Below are positions 48,194 to 57,766 of a stretch of DNA of 64,000 nt, piece by piece. Source of the DNA: Anthoceros angustus (Eukaryota > Streptophyta > Anthocerotopsida > Anthocerotales > Anthocerotaceae); the NCBI GenBank assembly GCA_010909165.1, contig MU008165.1:868001-932000 (forward strand), read 5' to 3'. Made by a program: the position numbers and the translations under genes. The notes beneath the pieces are model-generated. The model was given only the letters and a program-made list of their open reading frames with translations. It made no database searches and was not told the DNA's origin. Position 1 is the first letter of the stretch, and each line of letters starts with the position of its first letter.

Positions 48194-48582
48194 GAAGGGG
48201 CTTATAGGGTACATATACGGCGAAGGGGCTTCTCGATGGGCAGTGAAATGGGGTTTTGCACGTTATGGTAACGCCAATTTTTGGAAAAATAGGGTCTAAG
48301 ATACGACCCTAAGCGTATCCGGATGTGTTCTACTGTTCGGCGATGGTCATTGACTTCCATGGTCAAGTAGTTTTCCCAGAAATAATACCCATAATGAATG
48401 CCATTTGTACGGGTGATGGAAGGTAATATATGGATAAGTTTAGGGTATCAAATTTGAAACATAGGGAAGAGGGCCTCCCCGTGATTCGGAATACCATCCT
48501 TGAGGGTTTGCCATAGCTCCACTTCATTGAGCTTTATTGTGTCAAGGGGTGTGGGGAAGCTCGCAGTGCGGGCGAGGGGTAA

Positions 48583-48604
48583 GGGCGCCGGCATGCCGGC
48601 GCCC
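48583..48604. repeat. Perfect 22-bp GC palindrome (copy 1)
   Basis: Two inverted 11-bp arms, GGGCGCCGGCA and its reverse complement, with no spacer. It stands alone downstream of the transposase coding region. Confidence 0.95.
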
Positions 48605-49080
48605 AACTCTTTAGTGTTCTTACGTACAAGCGTTCGAATCAAGGACAATGCCAACGCCTAATAACTAAACAGCGCACGGGTTTGGTTGAAACCCTTACTG
48701 GAAAATACTACGGCAGGCAAACGAGATTTGCATCCATGCAGATGGAGAAATTCAAGTTAAGAAATATAATAGATAGCTTATGTTCGAAGATAATAATGGC
48801 GCCGCATGTCGCCCATTGCCTATGCCACGATGATCAGATATGACCTTCACCGACTGACAATACCCCAATATGCCCACTATGTAAGAATCGTTACATGTGC
48901 ATACGCTAAAAACAATGCAAGTCCGGCATTGGAGTTCTTATTACGATCGGTTTATCACTCTTGCAGTCTAGACCTTCTCCATTTACCTCCTTCTCCTCGT
49001 TACAATCGTCATCGCTTTCATCTTGGGCATCGAGTGCATGGTTGCGAGATGGGGACGAAGGGCACTCGACTTCTCTCTAA

Positions 49081-52000
49081 TCACTTTCTTATCGATGCAT
49101 ATAGATGTTTCCTTGAGTTCAACTTGAACCCATAATAGACGATAACCGTTTTGCGAACGAAGATTGTCTGGATGTTTGGAGGTCTTGAGTTTTTTCCCCC
49201 TTTTCCTTTCGATGCTGGTGCTTGGTCGCCATTCGTTCTACAGACGTATTCTCCAACATACTTGCCCTCGTAAGCATCTGTGTGCTCTGTTCTCCACCAA
49301 TGCACACGTAAGAAAGGGTCTGCAGAGTTCAGGTGCACACTTACAACCTTTGCAACCCAAAATGCTCTATGAGTGTCTCCCTCGCAAGGAGTGACAATGA
49401 ACATGCCTTTCTGAATCTCCATGACATCCCCATTCATCCTTGCCACCTCCTCTTCGCGGCGTTGCAAGCTCTGGTGAGCTCCCAAATACATATCTCTCTG
49501 TGGTACTTCTCGGAGTAATGCTTCGTCAAGAATAGCCTCGTCGACGCAATGGGACACAAGTAGTCTCAAGTCCTCATACCATTTCCATTCTGCTCAAGAC
49601 TAGTCCAATGTTGTTGTCCACAATAGTTGCGATCTCACTCTGATCCTTCGAATTCAATCCACCACTCCTCTTCATCCGCATTCAAATATGTTGGCAGCTT
49701 GAGCAAGCCCTTCCGTAGGTAGTCTACGCCGCATGCGTGAGCCCACCTTCCCTTTTTGTCTTTTGCACGAAGGGCCATCAATGGTGCAGTCCAATAACCG
49801 GTTCGAACTGTTAAGAACTCCAAGCCATCTTGGTTTCCCACGTGGAGAAGTGGAAATCGCTTACTTTTATGATCAGAACTTTTCCGCTAATCTGTCTTCC
49901 CTTGTAATTTTGAATTGATGCTGGAACGAGAGGTTGTTCAACTGCTTAACCGCAGCTTTAAATTGGTGCCCCCTGGCTCCTTTCGCAACTGGCCACACAT
50001 ATGTTGAAGTCTGGCACTTCAGTGATAACCTTGACCTCTGGGTTTGGTGTGTATGCCGTTCTCAATATATCCTCCATAGCCGGGAGAGTACGAGCCTCCT
50101 TGTGCTTCAGATGCTTTGAAAAACATGAAAACATCTGATCCACTTGGTCATGCGTGTGTTCGACGAGAAGAAACCCCATCTTAACCTTTTTGAAAATCTG
50201 CAACTCTACTAGCATATTAAGTAAATAACAATTGATTCTTATTCTCCCCGCGTGTTGTCAAGCTGCAAATACAACACTGATGGAAGAAGCCCCTCGTAAG
50301 TGTGTATGACATCCTGTATGATCGAAATCGTCAGATTTGCGTCATTGTGAAGATTCGCATAGTGGAGATAAGCTCGGGCCTTGTGCGTATAATTATGGAT
50401 CATACAACCCACAACATGAACTGTGATCTTGTTGTCCTCCTTCAAGTCTTTAGGCCACCGTAATATGTGCGGGAGCGATGTTTTCTTCTGGTCCATGCCA
50501 TCAATTGATAATAATATGTATTTATGCGGCTCACTGTACCCTTTTGACCGATGCTTGACATTTTCTTCCTTTCGTTCATAAGACGGACTCTATGGGAGTC
50601 TAGTGCTTGGTAAACAAGGCCCACCACGGTAAGATTGATTAGAGCCAGCTTGGCGTACCATCGATTAATACGAACACTTTAGCGGCCAAAAGGGAACTAG
50701 AAATATGGAAGCCACTCCTGCAAAGACCCTTTGCTAGGAAGGCATACAACCTCATGCATGGGCGCCGGCATGCCGGCGCCCATGCGCCGTGTGGAAGGGC
50801 GCCGCCGGCATGGCTCGGCCATGCGCCGTGTGGAAGGGCCGGCATGCACGCCTACCGCGCGGGAAGGGGCGCCGGCATGCGCCGTGTGGAAGGGCGCCGG
50901 CATGCCGGCGTCCATGCGCCGTGTGGAAGGGCCGGCATGCGGCGCATGCCGGCGCGCGCCTCATGGAAAGGGGCCTTTGCGCGCCATGGAAGGGGCCGGC
51001 ATGCCGGCGTCCATGCGCCGTGTGGAAGGGCCGGCATGCGGCCATGCGCTCAGCGGCGCCGGCATGGCTCCCATGCGCTCAGCGGCGCCCACATGGCTGC
51101 GGCCATGCGCCGTGTGGAAGGGCCGGCATGCGGCGTCCATGCGCCGTGTGGAAGGGCCGGCATGCCGGCGCCGGCATGGCTCGGCCATGCCGGCGCCCGT
51201 ACACATTCCTCTATAACATGTACATGGCCGCTAAAGCAGTTCACACAAGCACATGCTACATGGACTGTGAAAGACAAACAGAAAACATAAACTTAAGAGT
51301 CCGACGTACCTTGCTCCAGTATTGCTTCTGTGTGTCGGATGTTATACTTCAGTCCAGCGCATAAGGAACATGTCGAGAACCTGTTTGACTTGGGAATTTT
51401 CACGCGCGGAAAATTCTGTTCCCATAACGAGGAAATGCATATGATATGTACATAAACTGTTTTGTCCATCCCCTTGTATTGTGACCAAACTTCATGTTTG
51501 GTAAAAGTATCAGGCAAGTTATAGACTTCAACATTCGGCAACCTCTCAGCGAGATGCAAGAAAGTCGCGTCCATCCACTCAATCGCACCAAGAGCGTGCG
51601 TGGATTTTTGACATGGGTTTGGCTTGTTCTCGTCCCAAGGAGCATTACTCAGGACTCTGGTCTTCAATTCTTCATACCTGGCAGACCCAATGCAATACAA
51701 GCGTCTGAAGGCTTTCAAACAGCATCTTATTGGTGCCCGGTGCATGAGAAATGTCTGCACCTTTCCCTTTGCACTAGCGCCTTTGTGCGGGCGAACAAGT
51801 GCCTCCAAGAACCTCTCCTGTTCTCCTCTTCCCAGATCCAAGAATCGTGACGCTCTTCTTGAAAGCGATTCTCTTGGCCTTAGGGAGGCATAGCCGGCAA
51901 GATGGTTTCCGGAATCTTCCACTGCATACGCCTCTTCCTCGGCGACACACCGGCTCTCCGCTTTTGCAACATACTTCCGGAGGGCACTGCTTGCATTGTC

Positions 52001-52347
52001 TCCGACAGTGGCTTTGGGTGAAACGTTGGTCTTGTACATGTAGCAAATCCTTCTCCTTCATTGTTATCCAGTGTTCCCGCTATTTCCCGTGATGAGTGAA
52101 GAGTCTGGAATACCTCGTCATCACCTCTGGCTTCACACTCAACTGCACATCTTCCGGCATTCCCCCGTGCGCGCGGTGAGCCGACTTCTGCTGAAGCAGA
52201 AGCACCCCCTTCACCCTGCCCATGAATGGTGAACAAGCCCCGTGCCGCGTGAGTTTTGCTTTCCAGCTGCCTATTGCGGCCTCCTGGTCGACCCCGCGGA
52301 CTTTTCTCCAATGCGCGATAGAGGTTCACGTTTCGAGTTCTTGGCAC
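49081..52347 (-). CDS. Sola/DUF7869-type transposase, multi-exon, frameshifted
   Basis: Reading down the minus strand: an N-terminal basic region (KSPRGRPGGRNRQ, 52347-51880). Next is a frame (52039-51293) with RAPIRCCLKAFRRLYCIGSA, PWDENKPNPCQ and a zinc-binding-like RFSTCSLCAGLK. An intron at 50718-51309 (AAG/GTACGT to TTTGCAG) follows. After it comes the catalytic core: YILLSIDGMDQKKTSLPHI (about 50480-50530), HNYTHKARAYLHYANLHND, VLYLQLDNTRGE (to 50239) and VEHTHDQVDQMFSCFSKHL (50160-50110). The C-terminus (49569-49081) has FWVAKVVSVHLNSADPFLRV and HWW, resembling a small BAH/chromo-like domain. Asp residues in IDGMD and QLDN and the HTHDQVD box match the family's DDD/E pattern as I know it. 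Several single-base frame breaks remain between exons. Confidence 0.7.
50718..51309 (-). other. Putative transposase intron, 592 nt, containing the GC minisatellite
   Basis: Minus-strand donor GGAGCAAG/GTACGTCGG at 51310/51309 and acceptor CTTTGCAG/GAG at 50718/50717. Coding similarity stops at the donor and resumes after the acceptor. Almost the whole intron is the GC repeat at 50752-51205. Confidence 0.6.
50752..51205. repeat. GC-rich palindrome-derived minisatellite, about 450 bp
   Basis: Starts with the perfect 22-bp palindrome (50760-50781) and continues as irregular repeats of GCCATGCGCCGTGTGGAAGG, GGCCGGCATGC and GGCGCCGGCATG words. It ends with GGCTCGGCCATGCCGGCGCC. Open frames through it on both strands (Ala/Gly/Pro/Arg/His-rich) are composition artefacts. 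Confidence 0.92.
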
Positions 52348-53386
52348 ATCGGCATCCGTTGTCTTGATCTCTTCTCCACCCGGACCGCGACAGAAAATGG
52401 ATGATCGCCCGGCAAGCCTTTTGATTAAGAAAGTAATGTCCTACCCGATCCCACCATCGTGAAGATTAGGACACCCAAGCACAAGACTACAAGACACAAA
52501 TCAAATAACACTCACTCAAAGGCAAGGCGGAGGAGTGGCGCCATGTTGACATTGCATGCATTGGGTTCATCGCCTTGCTTGTCCGGCTTCTCGCTTCTCA
52601 TGTCCATCGACCTACGAATTGAGGCTTAGAAACCTCACAATCGGCATCTTGCGGATCCCCGCCGAATGCAATTGTTTAGGAAGACTTAAGGAAGTAAGGA
52701 TAGTCCAGACGCCTGTCCACAAAACAGAGTGCAAACACCTCCGCTTCATCGGTGCTGTGCGTCGCAGTGAGCATCTTTGTCAGCGGCCCCTTCCAAAAGC
52801 ACAAGAAGAGAAAACACAAACTAGTTCTACAGACTGGCTGAAGATAGCAAACCACTATAAGGTAATGTCCACCTTTGTCCACGCCACTCGTTTGGCGCAC
52901 ATGAGACACCATGCACAGAGACTGGCGGCGGTGCCTTAACTACATATTCATTGGTGTACACCATCCTTTGTGATACGCAAACGCAGTCATAATCTCATTA
53001 CACCTAGGGTTTGCGGAGCCGCTATTGCTATTTTTAAATATTTAATGTTACCAAGAACGCGGATTTGTGCATTTCCACTAGATATGCCATGATGCGGACC
53101 TAATTAGGGTGCCAGCGTCGGCAAGCTCTTCTTCCCTCGGTGCGAGTGAGCGTAATACACACTCTCTGCGGCGCGCCCATTTCCTGCTGAAGGATTGGGT
53201 GGGCGGCAGTTGTGGAGCTCGAGCAAGCGCCAGCGCAGGATCACCATTGGAGGAGACGGTTGAACGCGAGGCATCGGATTGGACGCGACGCCGATCGCGG
53301 CAACGTTGCCATCTCTTGTGTGATTGCGGTTTGGCGTTTGATTGCGCTCTGACGACCATGTCTTTCTAGTTTCATTAGAACACACC
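52348..53386. other. Intergenic region between divergent transposon genes
   Basis: Separates the minus-strand transposase from the plus-strand gene. Short frames exist (for example 52556-52939) but none resembles a known family. It is the natural place for a bidirectional promoter; no clear TATA box is called. Confidence 0.4.
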
Positions 53387-55680
53387 ATGGCCATGGCTAG
53401 TGGGAGGCAGCAAGAAGGACTGCAAGATGGGCCTCTGTTGGCCCCACCCGGTGGAAAAGCCGCGCAAGCATCGCAAGACAACAGGAAGAAGGCGACACTT
53501 TGCGCGAGAAGGTGGAGCGTGTGTCTGAACCGGAGGATCACTTGGAGGCAAACCGGTAATCGACCATGGTTCGGGAGGAGCCCAGTCTCGGGAAAGTCGG
53601 ATCGCTGGGTGCAGGGCAGCAAGCGGTGGCGGAGGGTGGGCTGGCCAAACCACCTAGGGCAAAAGCTCCAACCATTCCCTTCTCCTTACACATACGAGGA
53701 ATCATCATGATCCGCGCCACAAAAAGTAGAAGAAACTAATGCTGGACAGAGTGGTTTTAACTAACTGGGAGCGGCTGAACGAATCCGACTCCAATCAAGT
53801 TTGGATGTATGGACAGGAGCCTTGCGAATCGAGGGCAAAGGGTGGGTGGTATGGGCAACAATTGATATGGAGGAACAAGAGCCACCTCGAGATCCTATGC
53901 ATCGGAAGGCCATATGAATTCAACACTCTTCCAGAATAATGTAAGATTATAGTGTGTTTACGTGAGTCAGCCAACTTCAATGCCCGCAAGTGTGAGCCGC
54001 GAGCCTTGTCCTGAAATTTCGAGAAGCTAGTGAAGTGTGAGTGCTACCCATCACAACCTTTTTAGCATTGCTTGTTGTTTCAAATGGAGAAACGCTCACC
54101 TTGCCGCTATTTCTCTTGCGATCTGGTTTGGTCTGCTCAGTAAGAGAAGTGTCTGAAAACTATCGAAGCCATTACCTCCTCCATCAAAACTCACAGTAGA
54201 GGTTTCATATCGGACAACGCGCCAAGGACTTGGTGTGTTTGCAAGGGAAATGGCATTTGTGGAGGATGAAGAGAATGAGTTTGGGCCATCGGATGAAGAA
54301 GATGGGCCCGGATGTTTTGGGACATTCGGATGATGAGGCTTGGGCATGGTGGAGAAGGTCTTGGTGGGGATGTCGTGTTGGACCTCCTAGGCGGCAATGG
54401 ATATCCTATCCCATATATCGGTGTTGAGGAAGTGGGAGGGAGGCGGCATGCGGCGCCTCACTGCATCCCATCTGGAGACACCCTAGCACGTTGGGTGGGT
54501 GAAGCCCGCCGAGGCTAGAGTGGGCATGAGAGCGGGGTGGGCGGCATGCGCCCGCTTGGCGAAGAAGGGAAGAGGGGCGCCGCAGCAAACATGGGAAGAA
54601 GGCGCCGGCATGCGGCGCCGCTGCGGACATGGAAGAAGGCGCCGGCATGCCGCGCCGCACTCGGGAAGGGCGCGGCATGCGCGCCCCCTCGTCGAGGAGG
54701 AAGAGGCGCGGCATGCGCCCGGCGGGGTGAGGGCGCGGCATGCGCCCTCGCTCGGGAAGAAGGGCGCGGCATGCGGCGCCGCGCGACGATGGTGAAGAAG
54801 GAGCCGCGGCATGCCGCGCCCACCCTTCCAAGGAGGGTCCATACTCCCGACTCCTCTCCACTTCACAAAAGACAAAAACAGGCAAAGGGATCGGCAGAGT
54901 ATGAGAACACAATCTCGAGGAGTCACGCAAGATGTGCAAGCGGCACCACCATCCGACAAAGAATGAGATTCAAACTCTTCATGTGGAAACCGGCGGTGGC
55001 GCTTGGCGGCGTCGCACATGGAGGAAGACTATCCGACAATGCGATACCGTGCATACTCCAAAAGGTTGTTCCAAAGCTTTTGGTAAAAGCGGAAAATTTG
55101 CGCCTTCATTCCCGACCCTCGATGCCCGGATCCGGAAAGTTGATGAGGCATGGGCCAATTATCTTGCTCGCGTCATTGCTAAGGGAGGATTGAAGAAGGA
55201 GTGCTTCCTCTTCTATGTATGATTGATCCTGCAGTGCGAGGACATTGAATTTTGATTGGAAAGGTTTAGGCGAAGAAGTATGTCATGGGCGTATTAGGTG
55301 GAAACCATACCCACGCAGCCATGAGGCACCTTGCGGATATCTCACCGGGAAGGCGTTTTCGTGGATCAAGCCCATGTGTATTGTGGCCTATCTCGAGATG
55401 AGGATTTTGGCTACCGATCACAACCAGATGGCGGACAAGCGAAAGAAGATGAATTTTATTGAGCAGGTTCAGTATCTCCGGGATGAGTTGCGATAGCTAA
55501 GCGGGATCATGTCATCATGTCCATGAACTGGAAATTCAATCTCTACAAGGTGCTTGGTTTGATTGAAGACGATGAAGGCCGAGAAGATGAGCAAGACAAG
55601 GTGGACAATGTAACCATATCATGCATTGCAAAACTAGAGGGCAAGGTCCGGGAGAATGTGGACAAAATTTTTTGAAGTGG
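53387..55680 (+). pseudogene. Upstream exons of the methyltransferase-like gene (unrecognised, broken)
   Basis: Plus-strand fragments in the cargo gene's orientation. MAMASGRQQEGLQDGPLLAP opens at 53387 with a charged, possibly coiled-coil continuation. SFPTLDARIRKVDEAWANYL and ARVIAKGGLKKECFLFY lie at 55110-55220. MSMNWKFNLYKVLGLIEDDE lies at 55517 on. I recognise no domain in these pieces. Positions 54435-54835 hold a GC-rich repeat that probably lies in an intron. Whether all pieces belong to one gene is inferred from orientation only. Confidence 0.35.
54435..54835. repeat. Second GC-rich palindrome-derived repeat block
   Basis: Recurring GGCGCCGGCATGC, GCGCGGCATGCGC and GGGAAGAAGG words. 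Related to the 22-bp palindrome and to the 50752-51205 block but with different filler words, so it expanded independently. Confidence 0.88.
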
Positions 55681-55687
55681 GAAGCGG

Positions 55688-57317
55688 GTGAGCTACCCGA
55701 GCAAAGCGAAGCAGACAAGCAAAAGAGCAAAGGTAAGCGGAAGGCAAGCGAGGAGACAAAACAAGTTGATGGAGTTTTGTGAAGCCCAAAGAGATGCAGG
55801 GAAGCCGTGGCGAAGCTTTCAAGGAATCCCTTCGAGAGTCGGGACAACAGATGTTGATAAGTGCACGGAGAAATCTTGGGCCTCTTGGACTGAGCAGAAT
55901 GTCGAAGGAAGTTACACTCGGAAGAAATTTCACGTCATTCGTGGCAATGGCAAAACATCCGGATTGTGACTCATTCGAATTGGTGAGACAAGAATACCCT
56001 CAACACTCCTCGGACGAAGTTATTGCAAGATTTCAAACCGCATTTGAGGGCAAGGTAACCATATTTCCTTCCATATTCTGCAAGGCGATTGTGAGGGCGC
56101 CGGCAGGCCGGCGCCCTCTTCTGTAATGGCTTTCCAGTCCCTCACGCTAACTCCTGATGGTTGCCATTCCATGCAGCAAGTGAAAGATGTTGAGGACCTA
56201 AAGAAATTACCTGATGATTTTCAAGCCTTTATTCTCGAGGTCCATACATGGAAGGGACTTGAAAATGAGCAAAGAGCGCTAGCAGATATGGACATGGAGG
56301 AAGGGCTTCAATCGTTCACAGTGCCAAAAACAGAGGACATTGTCAAGTACCAGGTCATTTCTAGAGATGCAGCAGATATGAGGGGGTTTCTAAGGGTCCG
56401 CAAGTACACCCTGATGGTCATGGACGTACCCAGAGGATTCAACAGAGGTAAACATGATGTGAAGTTAGACCACTTTCAATTGGGAAAAATATTTCACTCG
56501 TTCCATGACATGACCAGCTGCCAGGAGATGAGAATGATAGTGATGCATGGTGTTGAAGAGCAGCATGTTGTGAGGGAGGCCATGCGAAAGTGGTGCAGGG
56601 AGGAGGGTTGGTGTCTTTTGTATGGGACAAAACGAACATGCACAACGACTTGGGTGGGTATGACACTATGGAGTACATCACTATAGGATGGGGGTTAACA
56701 TCGACAGTCAAAGGTCAAAAATCTGCATGATCCCTACTAACATCCATGGGTCTTTCAATAATGGGCGGGCAGTCATTGGCCACCCTACGTTGTGAAGAAG
56801 TTGTTGTACATCATTGGACAAGCCGGTGGTCCGGCTTACCAAAGGCCTTTGGCTTTGATGATGAAGCTCATCAAAAGTTTCTCGAAGGAGGGGTGGATTT
56901 TGGATGTTTCAGCCGGTAGGTCAACAACATTGGGAGCTTTGCTATGCGGGCAAGCGCATTGCAATCGAGGTGGACAAGAGGTGCGCAGAGTTCATTCCCC
57001 AGAGAATCCATGGGTACGAAGTTCTCCCAGACGCAGAAGAGGAGTTGAATCATGAGCCACATCGTCGAGGACCGACCCAGTTCTGGGCAAAAGAGGTTAG
57101 TTTGTCTGAGAAGGATGGGTCACAGTCGCAGGTTGTGCGTTTGGCCGCCAGCAGAATGAAGGAGAAGTCCGGCGACCTCCTAGACGTTGGGCAGCAGACA
57201 CTGGACGCTGTATGGCCGCAACACGACTCCAGCACTGGCGCTGGAGATGACCATGCCTCCGAAGACAATGCCATGGAGGAAATTGACAACTTTGAGGACA
57301 CGAGCACGCTCGACTGA
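55688..57317 (+). CDS. Beta-class DNA methyltransferase-like protein (N4-cytosine or N6-adenine type), transposon-borne
   Basis: An upstream exon ends CDSFELVRQEYP ... ARFQTAFEGK. It joins in frame, across a putative 122-nt intron (56055-56176, AAG/GTAACC to CATGCAG, branch CGCTAAC), to QVKDVEDLKKLPDDFQAFIL. The next exon holds KYTLMVMDVPRGF (about 56400-56440), in the place of catalytic motif IV (D/N/S-P-P-Y/F/W in known enzymes). MRMIVMHG and REAMRKWCREEGWCLLYG follow. Further on comes QRPLALMMKLIKSFSKEGW, then ILDVSAGRSTTLGALL (to about 56945). After one frame break comes GKRIAIEVDKRCAEFI with QRIHG, i.e. the AdoMet-binding motif I and motif II region. Motif IV before motif I is the beta-class order. 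The motif IV and motif I residues deviate from canonical (DVPR; AGRSTT for GSGTT), so activity is uncertain. The acidic tail ends at 57317. Confidence 0.62.
56055..56176 (+). other. Putative intron of the methyltransferase-like gene, carrying a 22-bp GC palindrome
   Basis: Donor CAAG/GTAACC, branch CGCTAAC at about 56145, acceptor CCATGCAG. The near-perfect palindrome at 56095-56116 (arms GGGCGCCGGCA and GGCCGGCGCCC, one central mismatch) sits inside. Removing the intron joins the flanking frames in phase. Confidence 0.6.
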
Positions 57318-57732
57318 AAGGACTTGAAGTAGTCATGGATAGCGTGTCTGGACAATTTCCTCCGGAAACTCAAACCGGCATGGAAGACCTTTGTACTTAG
57401 GTTCCATCAATCCTGCTCCCTTTTGACATAGACATGTTTGGAACATTGTAATATGAGGGTAGTCGCATGCCTCCGCCTACTCTCTCCTTCTCGCATAAGA
57501 CATGAAAAAGCTGTTTTGGGGTTCTTCATATCACGTCGTAGTGAATGCACCGTTTGCCACAATGCAGGCGCCGGACGGCGCCCGCCCTTATCCACCATTA
57601 GCTGCGCTTAAAAACACGTAATCGATCATTCAACCAAGGCACTCGCCCTTACACGTTAGGACACACACTTATCGGCGGTTTGATTCTTGTTGAGATTTTC
57701 CGGAAGCGGCTTCTTTTCAGGTGGAAGCGGCT
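57318..57732. other. Right subterminal region of the Sola-like element
   Basis: No gene seen. Includes a degenerate GC palindrome (AGGCGCCGGACGGCGCCC region, 57566-57583) and two GGAAGCGGCTT motifs (57702 and 57723) just inside the TIR. Confidence 0.6.
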
Positions 57733-57766
57733 TTGTATATTGAGCCGCTTCAAATATTAGCGTGTT
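57733..57766 (-). repeat. Right 34-bp TIR
   Basis: Exact reverse complement of 48160-48193, followed by AAAC (57767-57770). Confidence 0.93.

Larger units (their letters stand above)
48160..57766. mobile_element. Sola-like DNA transposon with methyltransferase-like cargo, 9607 bp
   Basis: Bounded by a perfect 34-bp terminal inverted repeat opening AACACGCTAATATTTGAAGC, with a 4-bp AAAC target duplication (48156-48159 and 57767-57770). The empty site GGTTCGCAAACCCCGATT is seen in other units. The minus strand encodes a multi-exon transposase of the DDD type with QLDNT and HTHDQVDQMFS motifs. The plus strand encodes a DNA-methyltransferase-like protein. The two genes diverge from about 52350-53390. 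The 4-bp duplication and transposase motifs suggest the Sola superfamily, but I rank that below the certainty that this is a TIR transposon. GC-rich palindromes occur only inside this element. Confidence 0.85.

Noticed and set aside
50215-50239. Reading the IDGMDQ...QLDNT...HTHDQVD series as an integrase of an LTR element
   Set aside because: The element has TIRs and a 4-bp duplication, no LTRs or RT, and the HTHDQVD box fits Sola/DUF7869-type transposases better.
50731-51364. Long frames (161-191 codons) with repeated RRVEG, GRAGM or HTAHGR words
   Set aside because: They translate the GC palindrome minisatellite; all frames are open because of composition, and the region fits an intron.
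48160-57766. CACTA or Mutator assignment for the 9.6-kb element
   Set aside because: Its tips (AACACGC) with AAAC on both sides do not fit a 3-bp CACTA or 9-bp Mutator duplication, and the transposase motifs differ from Tnp2 and MURA.
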